Positions 1-9,056 of a DNA stretch of 33,076 nucleotides are shown in pieces. The stretch covers positions 1-33,076 of IMG/VR virus record IMGVR_UViG_3300044611_000133; one strand, given 5' to 3'. The stretch comes from a virus. Within the stretch, counting starts at the first letter, position 1. Each line of letters starts with the position of its first letter. A program made the position numbers and the translations under genes. Below the pieces are notes generated by a model. The model did not search any database and had not been told where the DNA came from. It was given only the letters and a program-made list of their open reading frames with translations.

Positions 1-1894
1 TACCTTTTGATTTTCCTTGTATTGGATAAGTTCTAAAGTTATTAATCATACCTTTAGCAACTATGCTTAAATTACCTTCTCTTGATCCTCTTAATATTTC
101 ATAACCTACAATACCAGGTATATCATTGCCATCATTATCTTTTGGATAAATAATGTTGTCAAACTCTACACCCATTATTCTAATAAACTTTTTACCATCA
201 GATGCATTAGCATTCTCTACTCTAAAGTGATATGTTTCAGGAGTTAAACCATTATCAGGAAATTTATGATGTCTTATTGGTTCTCCACAAAGATCATATC
301 TAACATCTGTTGAGTCTGTCCAGCAATGTGCACTTGAGTTCCATACATCAGGTTGATTAGGATATTTTTCTGTTGATTCCCAATAACCCATTATACCTTT
401 AGCTAAAACAACACCACCATCAGGAAGTATTGGATAGTTTGGAGCAAATGTATCTGTTTGCCAAGCTGTATTTACAGTTTCAAATAATCTTTTATTATCA
501 ACAAAACTATTTTTATCAAAGTAAGTATCAGTATCTAAAGTATTAGCAGGTACATTGTCTGGGTTAGGAGTTGGATAAATCTCTTTTGCTCTTCCAGGAA
601 TATGATAAGATGCAGATTTATCTCCAGTATTGTATACCCATCTAATGAAGAAAGCATATACCTCATCTCTAAGATATCCTACTTTAGATCCGCCAGTAAT
701 ATAATAATCTTCAGGATATTCAACTGATACCCATTTAGTACTAATTAAGTTAGCTAGTGGTTGATAGTTAAAATCAAATTTTGATGTTGGTGCAATTCTA
801 AGTAGATACTGTCCAATATTTGCAATTTGATCTGACTTTTCATATACTGGATTTAAAATATTTAAATATGAAAGAGGAACTGTAACAAGAGTTTGTGCAA
901 TGTCATCTAATTGTATTGTTGTTAATGATGTAGAATAATATCCTACTTGCTTTGCTTGTACATTTTCATTTATTGATCTTACTATTACTAATTCAAATTG
1001 GCTAAAATTTTCAGTATCTAAATCTAGTTTTAAAAGTAATGATCCATGAGATAAATCATTTTGTGTATATACAGGTTGAAGATTACTTGGTGAAAAATAG
1101 TTAGTTACTTTTTGTGTATTAATTGTATAAGCAATTACAGCAAAGTAAGTTCCATTTTCAAGAGTTCCTGTTCCTGGAGCAATAGATAATTCTACACAAG
1201 GTGTTTTTACAAGTGATGCTAATCTTATTTTATCACAGTCAAGTTGATTAGTATCATTATAGATAATACATGGTCCTAATGAAGGTTTTTGTTCCCATGC
1301 TGTAATAGGCCAAAGATACTTTACACCATTTGCATCTAAATAGTAATTATAATTAAATCCTGCAGTTGTTGAATCAGAACCACCCCAAACATAATTAGGA
1401 TCTGGCCAAGTTTTAGGATCACCAATGTTCATGTATCTATCAACATTTAATCCATCAGCCCAATATACTTCCCATGAACAATCTGCATTTTGTTTTGAAG
1501 CTCCAGTTATAAGACTAGTTTCTTCAAAGTTTAAACAAGGAGATGATACAATAGGTCTATATCTACAATAGTCTTCTTCATATAAACCTATTTCAGAATT
1601 AGTAGATTTATAGTTTACATAAGCAACAGTAAAAACAATCCATTTATCTGAATAAAGATGTACTAAGCCTATTATTTTTTTATCACCTATCATTGTTTCT
1701 CCACTTGTGCCGCAGAGATAATTAGAATCTTCATTAGATAATGTTCCTAAGCTACCTTCATCTGTATTATTTACCATGTTTCTTGCATGAACCCATAATC
1801 CAGATTGTACAAATGAAGGGTCAGTATCTTTATTAAGACCTTTTGAAAAACTATTTGTTATACTTTGTACCGTATTTTGAATACCTTTAGCCAT
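1..1894 (-). CDS. Tail muzzle / stabilization protein, N-terminal part (truncated)
   Basis: About 631 codons are visible, from ATG at 1892-1894 to the window edge, with no stop, so the gene continues. The start MAKGIQNTVQSITNSFSKGL then NKDTDPSFVQSGLWVHARNM is the recognisable opening of the large stabilization (muzzle) protein of crAss-like phages. The phrases ADGLNVDRYMNIGDP, IRLASLVKTPCVELSIAP and YEILRGSREGNLSIVAKGMI follow the same family. The fold is multi-domain beta-rich. The protein closes the tail tip and prevents loss of DNA until ejection. It is translationally coupled to the ring protein by the TAATG overlap. Confidence 0.87.
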   Translation of the reverse strand, partial: MAKGIQNTVQSITNSFSKGLNKDTDPSFVQSGLWVHARNMVNNTDEGSLGTLSNEDSNYLCGTSGETMIGDKKIIGLVHLYSDKWIVFTVAYVNYKSTNSEIGLYEEDYCRYRPIVSSPCLNFEETSLITGASKQNADCSWEVYWADGLNVDRYMNIGDPKTWPDPNYVWGGSDSTTAGFNYNYYLDANGVKYLWPITAWEQKPSLGPCIIYNDTNQLDCDKIRLASLVKTPCVELSIAPGTGTLENGTYFAVIAYTINTQKVTNYFSPSNLQPVYTQNDLSHGSLLLKLDLDTENFSQFELVIVRSINENVQAKQVGYYSTSLTTIQLDDIAQTLVTVPLSYLNILNPVYEKSDQIANIGQYLLRIAPTSKFDFNYQPLANLISTKWVSVEYPEDYYITGGSKVGYLRDEVYAFFIRWVYNTGDKSASYHIPGRAKEIYPTPNPDNVPANTLDTDTYFDKNSFVDNKRLFETVNTAWQTDTFAPNYPILPDGGVVLAKGIMGYWESTEKYPNQPDVWNSSAHCWTDSTDVRYDLCGEPIRHHKFPDNGLTPETYHFRVENANASDGKKFIRIMGVEFDNIIYPKDNDGNDIPGIVGYEILRGSREGNLSIVAKGMINNFRTYPIQGKSKG

Positions 1895-2940
1895 TATATT
1901 ATTCTATTTCCAGTTCTATTTCTATAATATGCTGCATTGGGAGAATAGCTTTCAAACATATAGTAGTATTTACCATACATAGCTTTTCTGTTTGTCCACC
2001 ACATTTGTTCTAACTCTTTGAAGTTAGGTGTATTTACAACACTTAATGCATTATTTCTTGCTGTTCTAAGTCTTTGTTCAATTAAAGAAATTCTTTGTGA
2101 AACATCTTCTCCATTTAAAAATAAGTTTTCAAAGATCCTTGCTTTTAATGCATACTCATAATACTCATTTATAAGATCATGATCTGGCACCATTAAATTA
2201 CCTTGATCATCTTCCATCTGACCTTGATAATTTAAATATACTTTTCCTGTTTGAAAAGTTGTAAATAAAAATCCTCCTTTTATCCATCCTTGGTTTGGAG
2301 TATTATAATAAAGATTAGGACAGTCACATTCTATTTCTTGACTGGCTTTCATTCTTAATGGTAATAGATCTGTATAAACTCTTGTTGCACCAGAGCTATT
2401 CATTATTTGAACAAGTTCCCATTTATCTCCTTTACAGTTCATGAATACCCTTGGAGCTATACATGTATCTCCATAAGGATTATTAGGATCATACTCTGTA
2501 GGTATTGGATCTACTATGGGAAAATTAAGATCACAAGCTGCAGTTTTATTACATGGATTAGAATTACATGTTCTACAGTTAACAGTTGCAGGAGCACATA
2601 CATCTACAGTTGCAGGAGTTTCTTGATATGGTACTTCCATTATAGTAGTACCTGCAGCATATGAATCATATCCAATATGCTGTGTATAATTACCACAAAC
2701 AAATGCAAAATTAAATGTATAAAAATCATCTGGCAATTTTACTCTACCATGACAGACATCAAGTATAACTTCTTTTTGTTGATTAATTCTTAAACCAAGA
2801 TCATAATTAATTTTTTTAACCAGCTTAATTAATTGCTGTGGCTCTATCATGTTTTCAAGAGCAAATGTATTTAAGTCAACTGTTACATCTTCTAACAATT
2901 GATCAAATGTTCTATACTTAAGTGTGTAGTTAAAGTCCAT
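1894..2940 (-). CDS. Ring / tail connector protein upstream of the muzzle (348 aa)
   Basis: 348 residues. The start (MDFNYTLKYRTFDQLLEDVT, NTFALENMIEPQQLIKLVKK) and the motif INYDLGLRINQQKEVILDVC, HGRVKLPDDFYTFNFAFVCG are characteristic of a crAss-like tail protein that forms a ring next to the muzzle (related to the P22 tail-accessory-factor role). A Cys-rich insertion lies at about 112-165 (CAPATVNCRTCNSNPCN). The C-terminal part is helical (GEDVSQRISLIEQRLRTARN). The final TAA shares a base with the ATG of the muzzle gene (TAATG). Confidence 0.72.
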   Translation of the reverse strand: MDFNYTLKYRTFDQLLEDVTVDLNTFALENMIEPQQLIKLVKKINYDLGLRINQQKEVILDVCHGRVKLPDDFYTFNFAFVCGNYTQHIGYDSYAAGTTIMEVPYQETPATVDVCAPATVNCRTCNSNPCNKTAACDLNFPIVDPIPTEYDPNNPYGDTCIAPRVFMNCKGDKWELVQIMNSSGATRVYTDLLPLRMKASQEIECDCPNLYYNTPNQGWIKGGFLFTTFQTGKVYLNYQGQMEDDQGNLMVPDHDLINEYYEYALKARIFENLFLNGEDVSQRISLIEQRLRTARNNALSVVNTPNFKELEQMWWTNRKAMYGKYYYMFESYSPNAAYYRNRTGNRII

Positions 2941-3605
2941 TATCTAAGAGTATTTTGACCATCATCTGGACCATCTGAAGGAACAGATAGTGACATTGAT
3001 AGTTCTTTAATTACAAATTGCTCAACTTCAGAAAACAAATATTCTGGAATTGTTAATAGTTTATTTTGAGCTATTTCACATTGTTCTTTCTCATCACAAG
3101 GATCTGTTACTCCTTGAAATATAGCTTCCATTCTAAGTGCTTCCCAATCTATATTTGGAGAGTAAAGATAACCATCTAGGTACCAGAAATATTTTCTTGT
3201 GTTATATTTAAATGTTGTTGTTTTAGTCATAGAAACCCAAGTACCAGGATCTGTTCTAAACATTTCTATTGTACCATCTATTGAAGATACTGTACGTATA
3301 ATTGGACCAAATGTTCCTTCAAGTATAGTTGGTAGTTTTTCTTTTGTTCTTTTAAAATAACACCCAGAATACACACCATAACATCCTGCTTCTACTTTAT
3401 CTACATCAATAAGCTCAAGATATGGAAGTACTTGAAAAATAGAACTAATCTTCATCAACTTAAATTGATTATCTTCTCTCTTTAAGAGTGTTTGACCATA
3501 TTTAATTAATGAGCTATAGATAACTCTATCAGTTAAAAATGGATCTTCTTTTACTGCCTTTAGAGTATTTCTAACTCTTGATACTGCTTCTCCTATGGTT
3601 GTCAT
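2940..3605 (-). CDS. Connector / tail tube-type protein (221 aa)
   Basis: 221 residues. The N-terminal helix (GEAVSRVRNTLKAVKEDPFL, TDRVIYSSLIKYGQTLLKRE) precedes a beta part with EGTFGPIIRTVSSIDGTIEM and FWYLDGYLYSPNIDWEALRM. The ending (LTIPEYLFSEVEQFVIKELS) is helical. This order is that of a crAss-like tail connector protein, in the gene position between the conserved 193-aa protein and the second ring-type gene. I assign it as a connector or tubular protein; a specific ring number would need structure comparison. It ends by overlapping the next gene by one base. Confidence 0.64.
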   Translation of the reverse strand: MTTIGEAVSRVRNTLKAVKEDPFLTDRVIYSSLIKYGQTLLKREDNQFKLMKISSIFQVLPYLELIDVDKVEAGCYGVYSGCYFKRTKEKLPTILEGTFGPIIRTVSSIDGTIEMFRTDPGTWVSMTKTTTFKYNTRKYFWYLDGYLYSPNIDWEALRMEAIFQGVTDPCDEKEQCEIAQNKLLTIPEYLFSEVEQFVIKELSMSLSVPSDGPDDGQNTLR

Positions 3606-4183
3606 AGTTCAAATTCATTATAATATTTTAATTTTTCTTTATCCTGTTGCTTAGTTCTATTAACCAAATAGTTAATAGAATTATTTAGTTTAATTCTAAT
3701 TGTAGGCTCTACAACTAAATACATATTCCAGTTTTCTGGATATGATTTAGATACAGATCTTTTAAAATCTCTGCAAGCAACAAAACTCCAAAATTCTCTA
3801 TTCTTCATTTTGTGTTTTAATGCATAACTTGTAAAAAATATTTTAGCAAGCTTACCATCTGTTTCCCAGTTTTTATTAGTAACAGTTACTCCATATTTTT
3901 TTGACTTAACAAAGTCTACGTTTTGTTTTTTAGGAGATTGACATGTACCAATAAAAATCCAACCCAACTGCTCAGGCAGTTGAGCTCCATCTCTTGTATC
4001 TATAACTGTCTGATAAAAAGACTTATTAAAATATTTAATAATTTTTCTTAAATCTTTATTATCTAAGTTTTTATACTTAGGATGCTTTTTTTTAAAATTC
4101 TCAAAGAACTCTTTATCCATAATTGTAAAAACCTCTGGTCTATATCTTGGGGCTTTTACATCTGGGCTTTTAAACTCCTTCAT
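3602..4183 (-). CDS. Conserved crAss-like structural-region protein (193 aa)
   Basis: 193 residues. It opens MKEFKSPDVKAPRYRPEVFT and contains KKKHPKYKNLDNKDLRKIIK, then TRDGAQLPEQLGWIFIGTCQ, which I recognise as a phrase from the tail-module proteins of crAss-like and related Bacteroidota phages. The second half (ALKHKMKNREFWSFVACRDF, KRSVSKSYPENWNMYLVVEP) is basic and mixed alpha/beta. No enzyme motif is visible. It overlaps the next gene by four bases (ATGA). It is likely an assembly protein or adapter of the tail barrel, but its role is not known to me. Confidence 0.66.
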   Translation of the reverse strand: MKEFKSPDVKAPRYRPEVFTIMDKEFFENFKKKHPKYKNLDNKDLRKIIKYFNKSFYQTVIDTRDGAQLPEQLGWIFIGTCQSPKKQNVDFVKSKKYGVTVTNKNWETDGKLAKIFFTSYALKHKMKNREFWSFVACRDFKRSVSKSYPENWNMYLVVEPTIRIKLNNSINYLVNRTKQQDKEKLKYYNEFEL

Positions 4184-4191
4184 ACTATAAT

Positions 4192-4206
4192 AATTAATAT
4201 ACTAAA
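4192..4206 (-). promoter_or_regulatory. Putative promoter element (TTTAGTATATTAATT)
   Basis: Upstream of the gene at 4183 the minus strand carries TTTAGTATATTAATT, matching the element before the scaffold gene at 14 of 15 positions. A second candidate, TATATTTG, lies farther upstream in the same gap (about 4223-4230) and fits the Bacteroidota -7 box. Either could drive the tail unit after the preceding terminator. Confidence 0.5.
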
Positions 4207-4240
4207 AATAAATGACTTTAACAAATATAAGTATAAAAGC

Positions 4241-4266
4241 AAAACCCCCGCGAGTGCAGGGGTTTT
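4241..4266 (-). terminator. Rho-independent terminator after the 333-aa gene
   Basis: On the minus strand AAAACCCC (4266-4259) pairs with GGGGTTTT (4248-4241) around a 10-base G/C-containing loop, followed by GCTTTT. It lies 33 bases past the stop codon at 4300 and separates the Cys-rich block from the tail genes. Confidence 0.82.
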
Positions 4267-4299
4267 ACCAGTTGTTACAGAAACCAACAAACTGCAACT

Positions 4300-5301
4300 T
4301 TATCTTTCTTCTACCATCATCTGAGCTTGTAATAACCAACCAGGTGAGGTAATATCTTTAGTTTTAAATTTTAAACTTACTGTTTCTCCAGGGTTTAATG
4401 TGATATAATAGAAAAATGAAGAGTTAAAAGTTAACTGCCCTGATAAAAATCTAAACTCAACAGTATTTCCTGCTGTTGTTAAAACTTGATCAGGAGCAAT
4501 TGATGACCTATTAACTATATCATTTGCATTTGCACCATCTAACAATGAACCAGATAAAAGTGGTCTTGATAAATTTTGATACATTACAGTATCAATAAAA
4601 CCTACAGTTTTAATAATTGCGCCATCAACCCAGTTAGAGATATTAGAGTTATTAACAGCAGAAGGTAGTGTTACTGTATCATATGATACCCAAACTTTAT
4701 AATTTTTTGCAACAAGACTGGGATTAGTATATGTTAAAGTTGAATATCCAACACTTGGAAAACTATAAACACTTGGTGTTGGAACCGTTTGTATATTTAC
4801 ATTTTCTACATTATCATCATAAAAGAATTCTTTAGCTGATGCATTAATAGTGTATGTTGTAGTATTACCAACAACAACTGATGTAACATTAATTCCTGTT
4901 CCACCTGAAATAACAACAGCTGGAAGCTGTGTTGGATCAAAACATATGGTATATGTAGTAACACCAGTAGCAGGATTAGTTTCTGATGTAATGGTTAAAT
5001 ACTCATTTGTATTACACACCTCTACAACAGAACCAAGATCTGGTTCAGTTATAAACTCACAAAAGAATGCAATTAAATCATTTAATGCATCTGCAAGGTT
5101 AGTGTTTGTATTTACAACAATTTGATCTATACACTCTATAGGATCTCCACTATATATAACACATTCTGCATCAAAGTATTCTGAACATGGTAATGGATTA
5201 GGGCAACCTTCAGGAGTAGGGCATGGTGGTGGAGTTGTCAATGCTGAATCTGAACATCCACACTTTTTACATCCACAAGTTGTACAAGTATTAGTAGCCA
5301 T
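4300..5301 (-). CDS. Cys-anchored appendage protein (333 aa)
   Basis: 333 residues. The first 40 residues are an extreme Cys/Pro-rich segment (TCTTCGCKKCGCSDSALTTP then CPTPEGCPNPLPCSEYFDAE), followed by CVIYSGDPIECIDQIVVNTN, the same C-V-I-(Y/W)-x-G-x-x-I-x-C-I unit found in the 553-aa protein upstream. The remaining residues are Thr/Val/Asn-rich beta structure with a terminal LNPGETVSLKFKTKD strand. The clustered cysteines could bind metal or form disulphides. It is the last gene before a terminator, so it closes the Cys-rich block. Likely a fibre or appendage, not assignable further. Confidence 0.65.
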   Translation of the reverse strand: MATNTCTTCGCKKCGCSDSALTTPPPCPTPEGCPNPLPCSEYFDAECVIYSGDPIECIDQIVVNTNTNLADALNDLIAFFCEFITEPDLGSVVEVCNTNEYLTITSETNPATGVTTYTICFDPTQLPAVVISGGTGINVTSVVVGNTTTYTINASAKEFFYDDNVENVNIQTVPTPSVYSFPSVGYSTLTYTNPSLVAKNYKVWVSYDTVTLPSAVNNSNISNWVDGAIIKTVGFIDTVMYQNLSRPLLSGSLLDGANANDIVNRSSIAPDQVLTTAGNTVEFRFLSGQLTFNSSFFYYITLNPGETVSLKFKTKDITSPGWLLQAQMMVEER

Positions 5302-5312
5302 AGTTTAATTTA

Positions 5313-6974
5313 TTAAGGACAAACAACAGGAGTTATTATATTAGTAGTACAAGGACTGATATGTGCAACAAGACCATCTAATGGAATTCTAAAACCACCA
5401 ACAGAAGTTTCACTATTTGCATTACATGTAAATGGATATGTTAGATTATTATCATATTCTAAATCTAGACCAATTGTACCTGAAAGAGGATTACTATTAA
5501 CATTAGTATTTGCATTATCAAACTTAGGAACATAATCTCCAGAAGTTACATGTGAAACAACATAATTTAAATGTGATGTATTAAATGCTGCAGTTCCTGA
5601 AAAAGCATTCTGTTCTGCATTCTTAGGTAGATTAACTGATAATAGTTTACTAGTAGAAATTGATATACTAAATAATCCAGAAAGAATTGTGCTTGTTACA
5701 GGTGCACCATCTATTTGTACAGGTCTTGTACCAACAATAAAACTTGTTGAATAATTATTATCAAATGTTTCACCAACAGACATTATACTTGTTGGTATAA
5801 CTGAATTAGATTGATTAAATGTTATTGTTCCAGCAGAAGATGCTGTAACAGAATTAGCTCCTATTGATGCAGGAGTAACTGTTGTAGATAAATAATATGT
5901 ATCAACTGCTGGAGAATTTTGTAACTGCCAAGTTAAAGGTACACCTGTTCCATCATCAATTGGAATAGTAATAAGCCCTCTAAAATAAACAGTATTTCCA
6001 ATTCTTCTTGCTTGTGGTTTAAGAGTTAATGTTTCTGTTCCAGAGTAGAACCCAAAACCATTTAAGTCTACCCATCCTGAATCTAGAATTTTTGCAGATA
6101 CTGTATATGCTGGTCCACCAGTAACTGTTGTCTCAATTGTGTTTGTTGTATCTCCTACAACTGTAACTGTTGTACCATTATAAATATCACATAGTACAAT
6201 CCATATATTATTTATTACATCTGCTATAGTTGATGCTGGTTGTATGAATGCAGGATATTGTACCGCATAAGTAGCAGCAGGATTTACTTTTGTAAAGTCA
6301 GTTCCTATTATACATTGAGATGCAACTGCACTTAATAAACTTGCTGTTGATCCTGTAGCTGCATAAAAACTACACCAAACATCATTAATAAACTCTTCTA
6401 ATACTATATCAATTCTATATGGATTACCTGAGATTAATGTATTAATTGGACAGTTAATTACAAAGGTTGGTAATGTAAATGTTGGTATAACAGCATTCTC
6501 AAGATTTGTAACTCTTATGTCAAGATTATTAATTTGATTATTTATAATAGCAATCTGATCAATAAGATTACAAATTTTTTCTCCTATTACCTGTGCATAT
6601 TCCGCAACAGTCATAACCGTTATATCTCCAACTACAAAACATGGTGCAACTGTAACTAATGTTTCTCCAGAAGGACTTGTTGTTATTGTAGATGTAGGTG
6701 TGCTCTCAAGTGCACAAATTCTTTCAATTAAAAATTGAATTAATTCTTGGATATTCTGTGGTTTACAACTTGCTAAATCAAAACAAGATAAGTCATAACC
6801 ATTAACATCTAATAAATCCATGATGTTACATAATTCTGTAGCAAGTTTATGAATTACATCAGATACTGTATCTCCTGTACAAAGTTTTATACAAGGAATA
6901 TTTGGTCCTTGCCAAATCACACAATTACTTGATATTGGACTACATGGACTATTATCTAAATTTAAAGGTTTCAT
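5313..6974 (-). CDS. Large Cys-anchored appendage protein (553 aa)
   Basis: 553 residues. The N-terminal part (CSPISSNCVIWQGPNIPCIK then LCTGDTVSDVIHKLATELCN) has the same design as the N-terminus of the next gene: C-V-I-x-x-G-x-x-I-x-C-I followed by a hydrophobic helix and a second Cys. A coiled-coil-like stretch (GEKICNLIDQIAIINNQINN then LDIRVTNLENAV) at about 130-165 suggests trimerisation. The rest is Thr/Ser/Val-rich beta structure (GWVDLNGFGFYSGTETLTLK), as in fibres and baseplate wedge tips. It is probably an appendage or tail protein that interacts with the host or another virion protein. The gene ends with a Cys-rich tail (NIITPVVCP). Confidence 0.65.
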   Translation of the reverse strand: MKPLNLDNSPCSPISSNCVIWQGPNIPCIKLCTGDTVSDVIHKLATELCNIMDLLDVNGYDLSCFDLASCKPQNIQELIQFLIERICALESTPTSTITTSPSGETLVTVAPCFVVGDITVMTVAEYAQVIGEKICNLIDQIAIINNQINNLDIRVTNLENAVIPTFTLPTFVINCPINTLISGNPYRIDIVLEEFINDVWCSFYAATGSTASLLSAVASQCIIGTDFTKVNPAATYAVQYPAFIQPASTIADVINNIWIVLCDIYNGTTVTVVGDTTNTIETTVTGGPAYTVSAKILDSGWVDLNGFGFYSGTETLTLKPQARRIGNTVYFRGLITIPIDDGTGVPLTWQLQNSPAVDTYYLSTTVTPASIGANSVTASSAGTITFNQSNSVIPTSIMSVGETFDNNYSTSFIVGTRPVQIDGAPVTSTILSGLFSISISTSKLLSVNLPKNAEQNAFSGTAAFNTSHLNYVVSHVTSGDYVPKFDNANTNVNSNPLSGTIGLDLEYDNNLTYPFTCNANSETSVGGFRIPLDGLVAHISPCTTNIITPVVCP

Positions 6975-6975
6975 A

Positions 6976-6990
6976 TTTATAATATACTAA
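6976..6990 (-). promoter_or_regulatory. Putative promoter element (TTAGTATATTATAAA)
   Basis: The 22-base gap between the 626-aa gene and the 553-aa gene contains TTAGTATATTATAAA on the minus strand, very close to the start at 6974. It matches the TAGTATAT elements elsewhere in the window. The distance to the start codon is short, so it would give a nearly leaderless transcript, or it is only part of the AT-rich leader. Confidence 0.35.
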
Positions 6991-6996
6991 TTATTA

Positions 6997-8877
6997 TTAA
7001 GAATTACAAGTAGTTATTGTAGGACTACAGTTACATGTTCCTGAACAAGAAGATGTAGGACAACAAGAATTTACTTCAGTGCATACATAATCTGGGTCTC
7101 TTAAAGCATCAAGATCTATTAATTCCTTTTTAATGGTCCACTTTAAGTCTTCTTCAGGACAACAATTTGATATACCATATCTTAATTGTAGAACTTGTTT
7201 ATAATATGCTTCAGATGCTTTACAAGTTATCTTCTCATATTTTTCAATTGAGCAAACAGGTGTATTATATCCAGGTTGTACACTTCTTCTTTTGTATACA
7301 GGTGGTGGACATAACCATGGACTTTGTATTGTTTCTTGTGTACAGTCACCGTATGTTTCTATATAATCTGTTTGTGGATAATATTCTTTCCAAACTCTTA
7401 TACAGAATTTTTCAGATTTCTCACCAGGTAATAAAACAAATTCTTGTATATCTAATCTACAGTCATAATATGAATATTCTTTTTCTGTAGAGCTATCATT
7501 TCTTACTGTTGTGCAAATACATGGAAATGTAAGTAAACATTCTTCACAGTCTTCAAACTCTGTTTCTGGAATTACAATGCCAGAATTTGTTGGAGTTTGA
7601 GATGTTTCAACTAGCCAACATGTTTCTGGACAATATTTAATTTTAATTACAGATCCTATATATTGTGTAAGATCAGTGTAAGTGTATATTGGGTCTTTAT
7701 ATCCTGTACAATCTGTAAGTTTATAATATTCTCTACCACACTCTTCACAATCTATAAATGCTGCAGATACAGTTACTACAACATCAGATGGAATATATTC
7801 TATTTCTTCTACTAACCAACAACCTGGACATTCCCCTCTTCTTATTACTTGTCCAACAAAAGGACTTAAATCAGAACTTGTATATACAATTGTTCCTGAG
7901 TCATCACAGTTAGTAAGTTTATATTTACTTGGATTTTTACAAGTTTCACAATCATTGTATGTGAAAGTTACAACAACATCTATTGCACATTCACATTCTT
8001 CTGTATCTGCAACTATCCAGCATGTGTCATAACCTTGAATTTTAACTATTTGACCAATTATTGCATATTGACCTAGTGAAGGTTTTGTTGTATATATAGG
8101 ATCTTTTATTCCTTCACAATCTACTAATTTATAACATGGTGTTGGACATTCTCCATTTATACATGGTCCAATATTAATTATTTCAAATTTTGAGTTAGGT
8201 ACAATACCTTCAATCCATGGTGTTGTAGATGCACATGGTATTTCTTTCAATGTTCCAGTTAAAGGACCTGTTGTTTGAAAATTACCATCACAATCCACAT
8301 AATAACAATCTTTAGAGTTTGCTATTACAGTATAACAATTGCAAGGACATTCACAATCTTCTTTATAATACAATGGACTTGAAGGCTCTACAGGGCATTG
8401 CAAATTTGGTGGTGCAAGCAATACCTGCACACATATTTCTGGAAACTCATCTGAAGCATAAAAAGTAACACTCTGACCAGTAACTGAATAAAGATATGCT
8501 GATAAATCATAATTTGTTACAAACGGAGCTATGCTACCATCACATGGCATTAACAAGTAACATGGGCATGGTTTACATTCTACAAATAATTCACCATCTA
8601 CTAAACAGTCTCTTCTTGCATCAGTTGTACTCATCCAACCTGAAAGCAGTGTTGGATATGCAGAGCCATCACCTACTTCAGATGTTACATAGTAACATGA
8701 TTTAGATGTTAGTCCAAAATTAGGTCCGAATATTCCTCCTGGATCATATATTAGTACAGTAGGAAGTGTTGGAAATATTCCTGTCCAAAATATATCTACT
8801 GGATTTGTAGGTCCTTGAAAGTATAATACTTCTCCAGTACAACATGATTCAAACCTAAAATAAACTGGTGCTGCCAT
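6997..8877 (-). CDS. Cys-rich tandem-repeat structural protein (626 aa)
   Basis: 626 residues, unusually rich in Cys, Tyr and Trp. It contains at least three clear tandem repeats of about 60-65 residues between residues 240 and 450. Each runs YKL-x2-C, then IYT/VYT, a Gly-x-V-I strand, a CW(I/L)V unit (DTCWIVADTE, PGCWLVEEIE, ETCWLVETSQ), and a closing DCExC. Two weaker copies appear nearer the N-terminus (YFRFESCCTGEVLYFQG; CPCYLLMPCDG). The C-terminus has CNC/CCPTSSCSGTC motifs and a helical KITCKASEAYYKQVLQLRYG stretch. No enzyme motif is visible. It probably forms an elongated, disulphide-rich or metal-binding appendage or head fibre. Confidence 0.68.
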   Translation of the reverse strand: MAAPVYFRFESCCTGEVLYFQGPTNPVDIFWTGIFPTLPTVLIYDPGGIFGPNFGLTSKSCYYVTSEVGDGSAYPTLLSGWMSTTDARRDCLVDGELFVECKPCPCYLLMPCDGSIAPFVTNYDLSAYLYSVTGQSVTFYASDEFPEICVQVLLAPPNLQCPVEPSSPLYYKEDCECPCNCYTVIANSKDCYYVDCDGNFQTTGPLTGTLKEIPCASTTPWIEGIVPNSKFEIINIGPCINGECPTPCYKLVDCEGIKDPIYTTKPSLGQYAIIGQIVKIQGYDTCWIVADTEECECAIDVVVTFTYNDCETCKNPSKYKLTNCDDSGTIVYTSSDLSPFVGQVIRRGECPGCWLVEEIEYIPSDVVVTVSAAFIDCEECGREYYKLTDCTGYKDPIYTYTDLTQYIGSVIKIKYCPETCWLVETSQTPTNSGIVIPETEFEDCEECLLTFPCICTTVRNDSSTEKEYSYYDCRLDIQEFVLLPGEKSEKFCIRVWKEYYPQTDYIETYGDCTQETIQSPWLCPPPVYKRRSVQPGYNTPVCSIEKYEKITCKASEAYYKQVLQLRYGISNCCPEEDLKWTIKKELIDLDALRDPDYVCTEVNSCCPTSSCSGTCNCSPTITTCNS

Positions 8878-9035
8878 TATTTAATAAATTTCTTTAAATC
8901 TTCTTTTCCTCTTTGAGCTTTAAGTTTTGTTTCATATTGACCTATGCAATTACTACAAACTGGTGTCTTATCTGATGCTGTTTTTCTCTGACATCCACAT
9001 GATAATTTAGCTTTGCAATTTGAACATACTGACAT
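8877..9035 (-). CDS. Small zinc-ribbon-like protein (52 aa)
   Basis: A 52-residue ORF, start ATG at 9033-9035 and stop TAA overlapping the ATG of the next gene by one base (TAATG). Protein: MSVCSNCKAKLSCGCQRKTA then SDKTPVCSNCIGQYETKLKA and a Lys-rich helix. Four to six cysteines in CxxC and CGC arrangement (Cys4, 7, 13, 15, 27, 30) indicate a zinc-binding ribbon. It fits exactly between the 186-aa and 626-aa genes, and its overlap with the downstream start is the local norm. Similar short Cys motif proteins occur in Bacteroidota phages. Function unknown. Confidence 0.7.
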   Translation of the reverse strand: MSVCSNCKAKLSCGCQRKTASDKTPVCSNCIGQYETKLKAQRGKEDLKKFIK

Positions 9036-9056
9036 AACTATTGGTTTTTATTTGGT

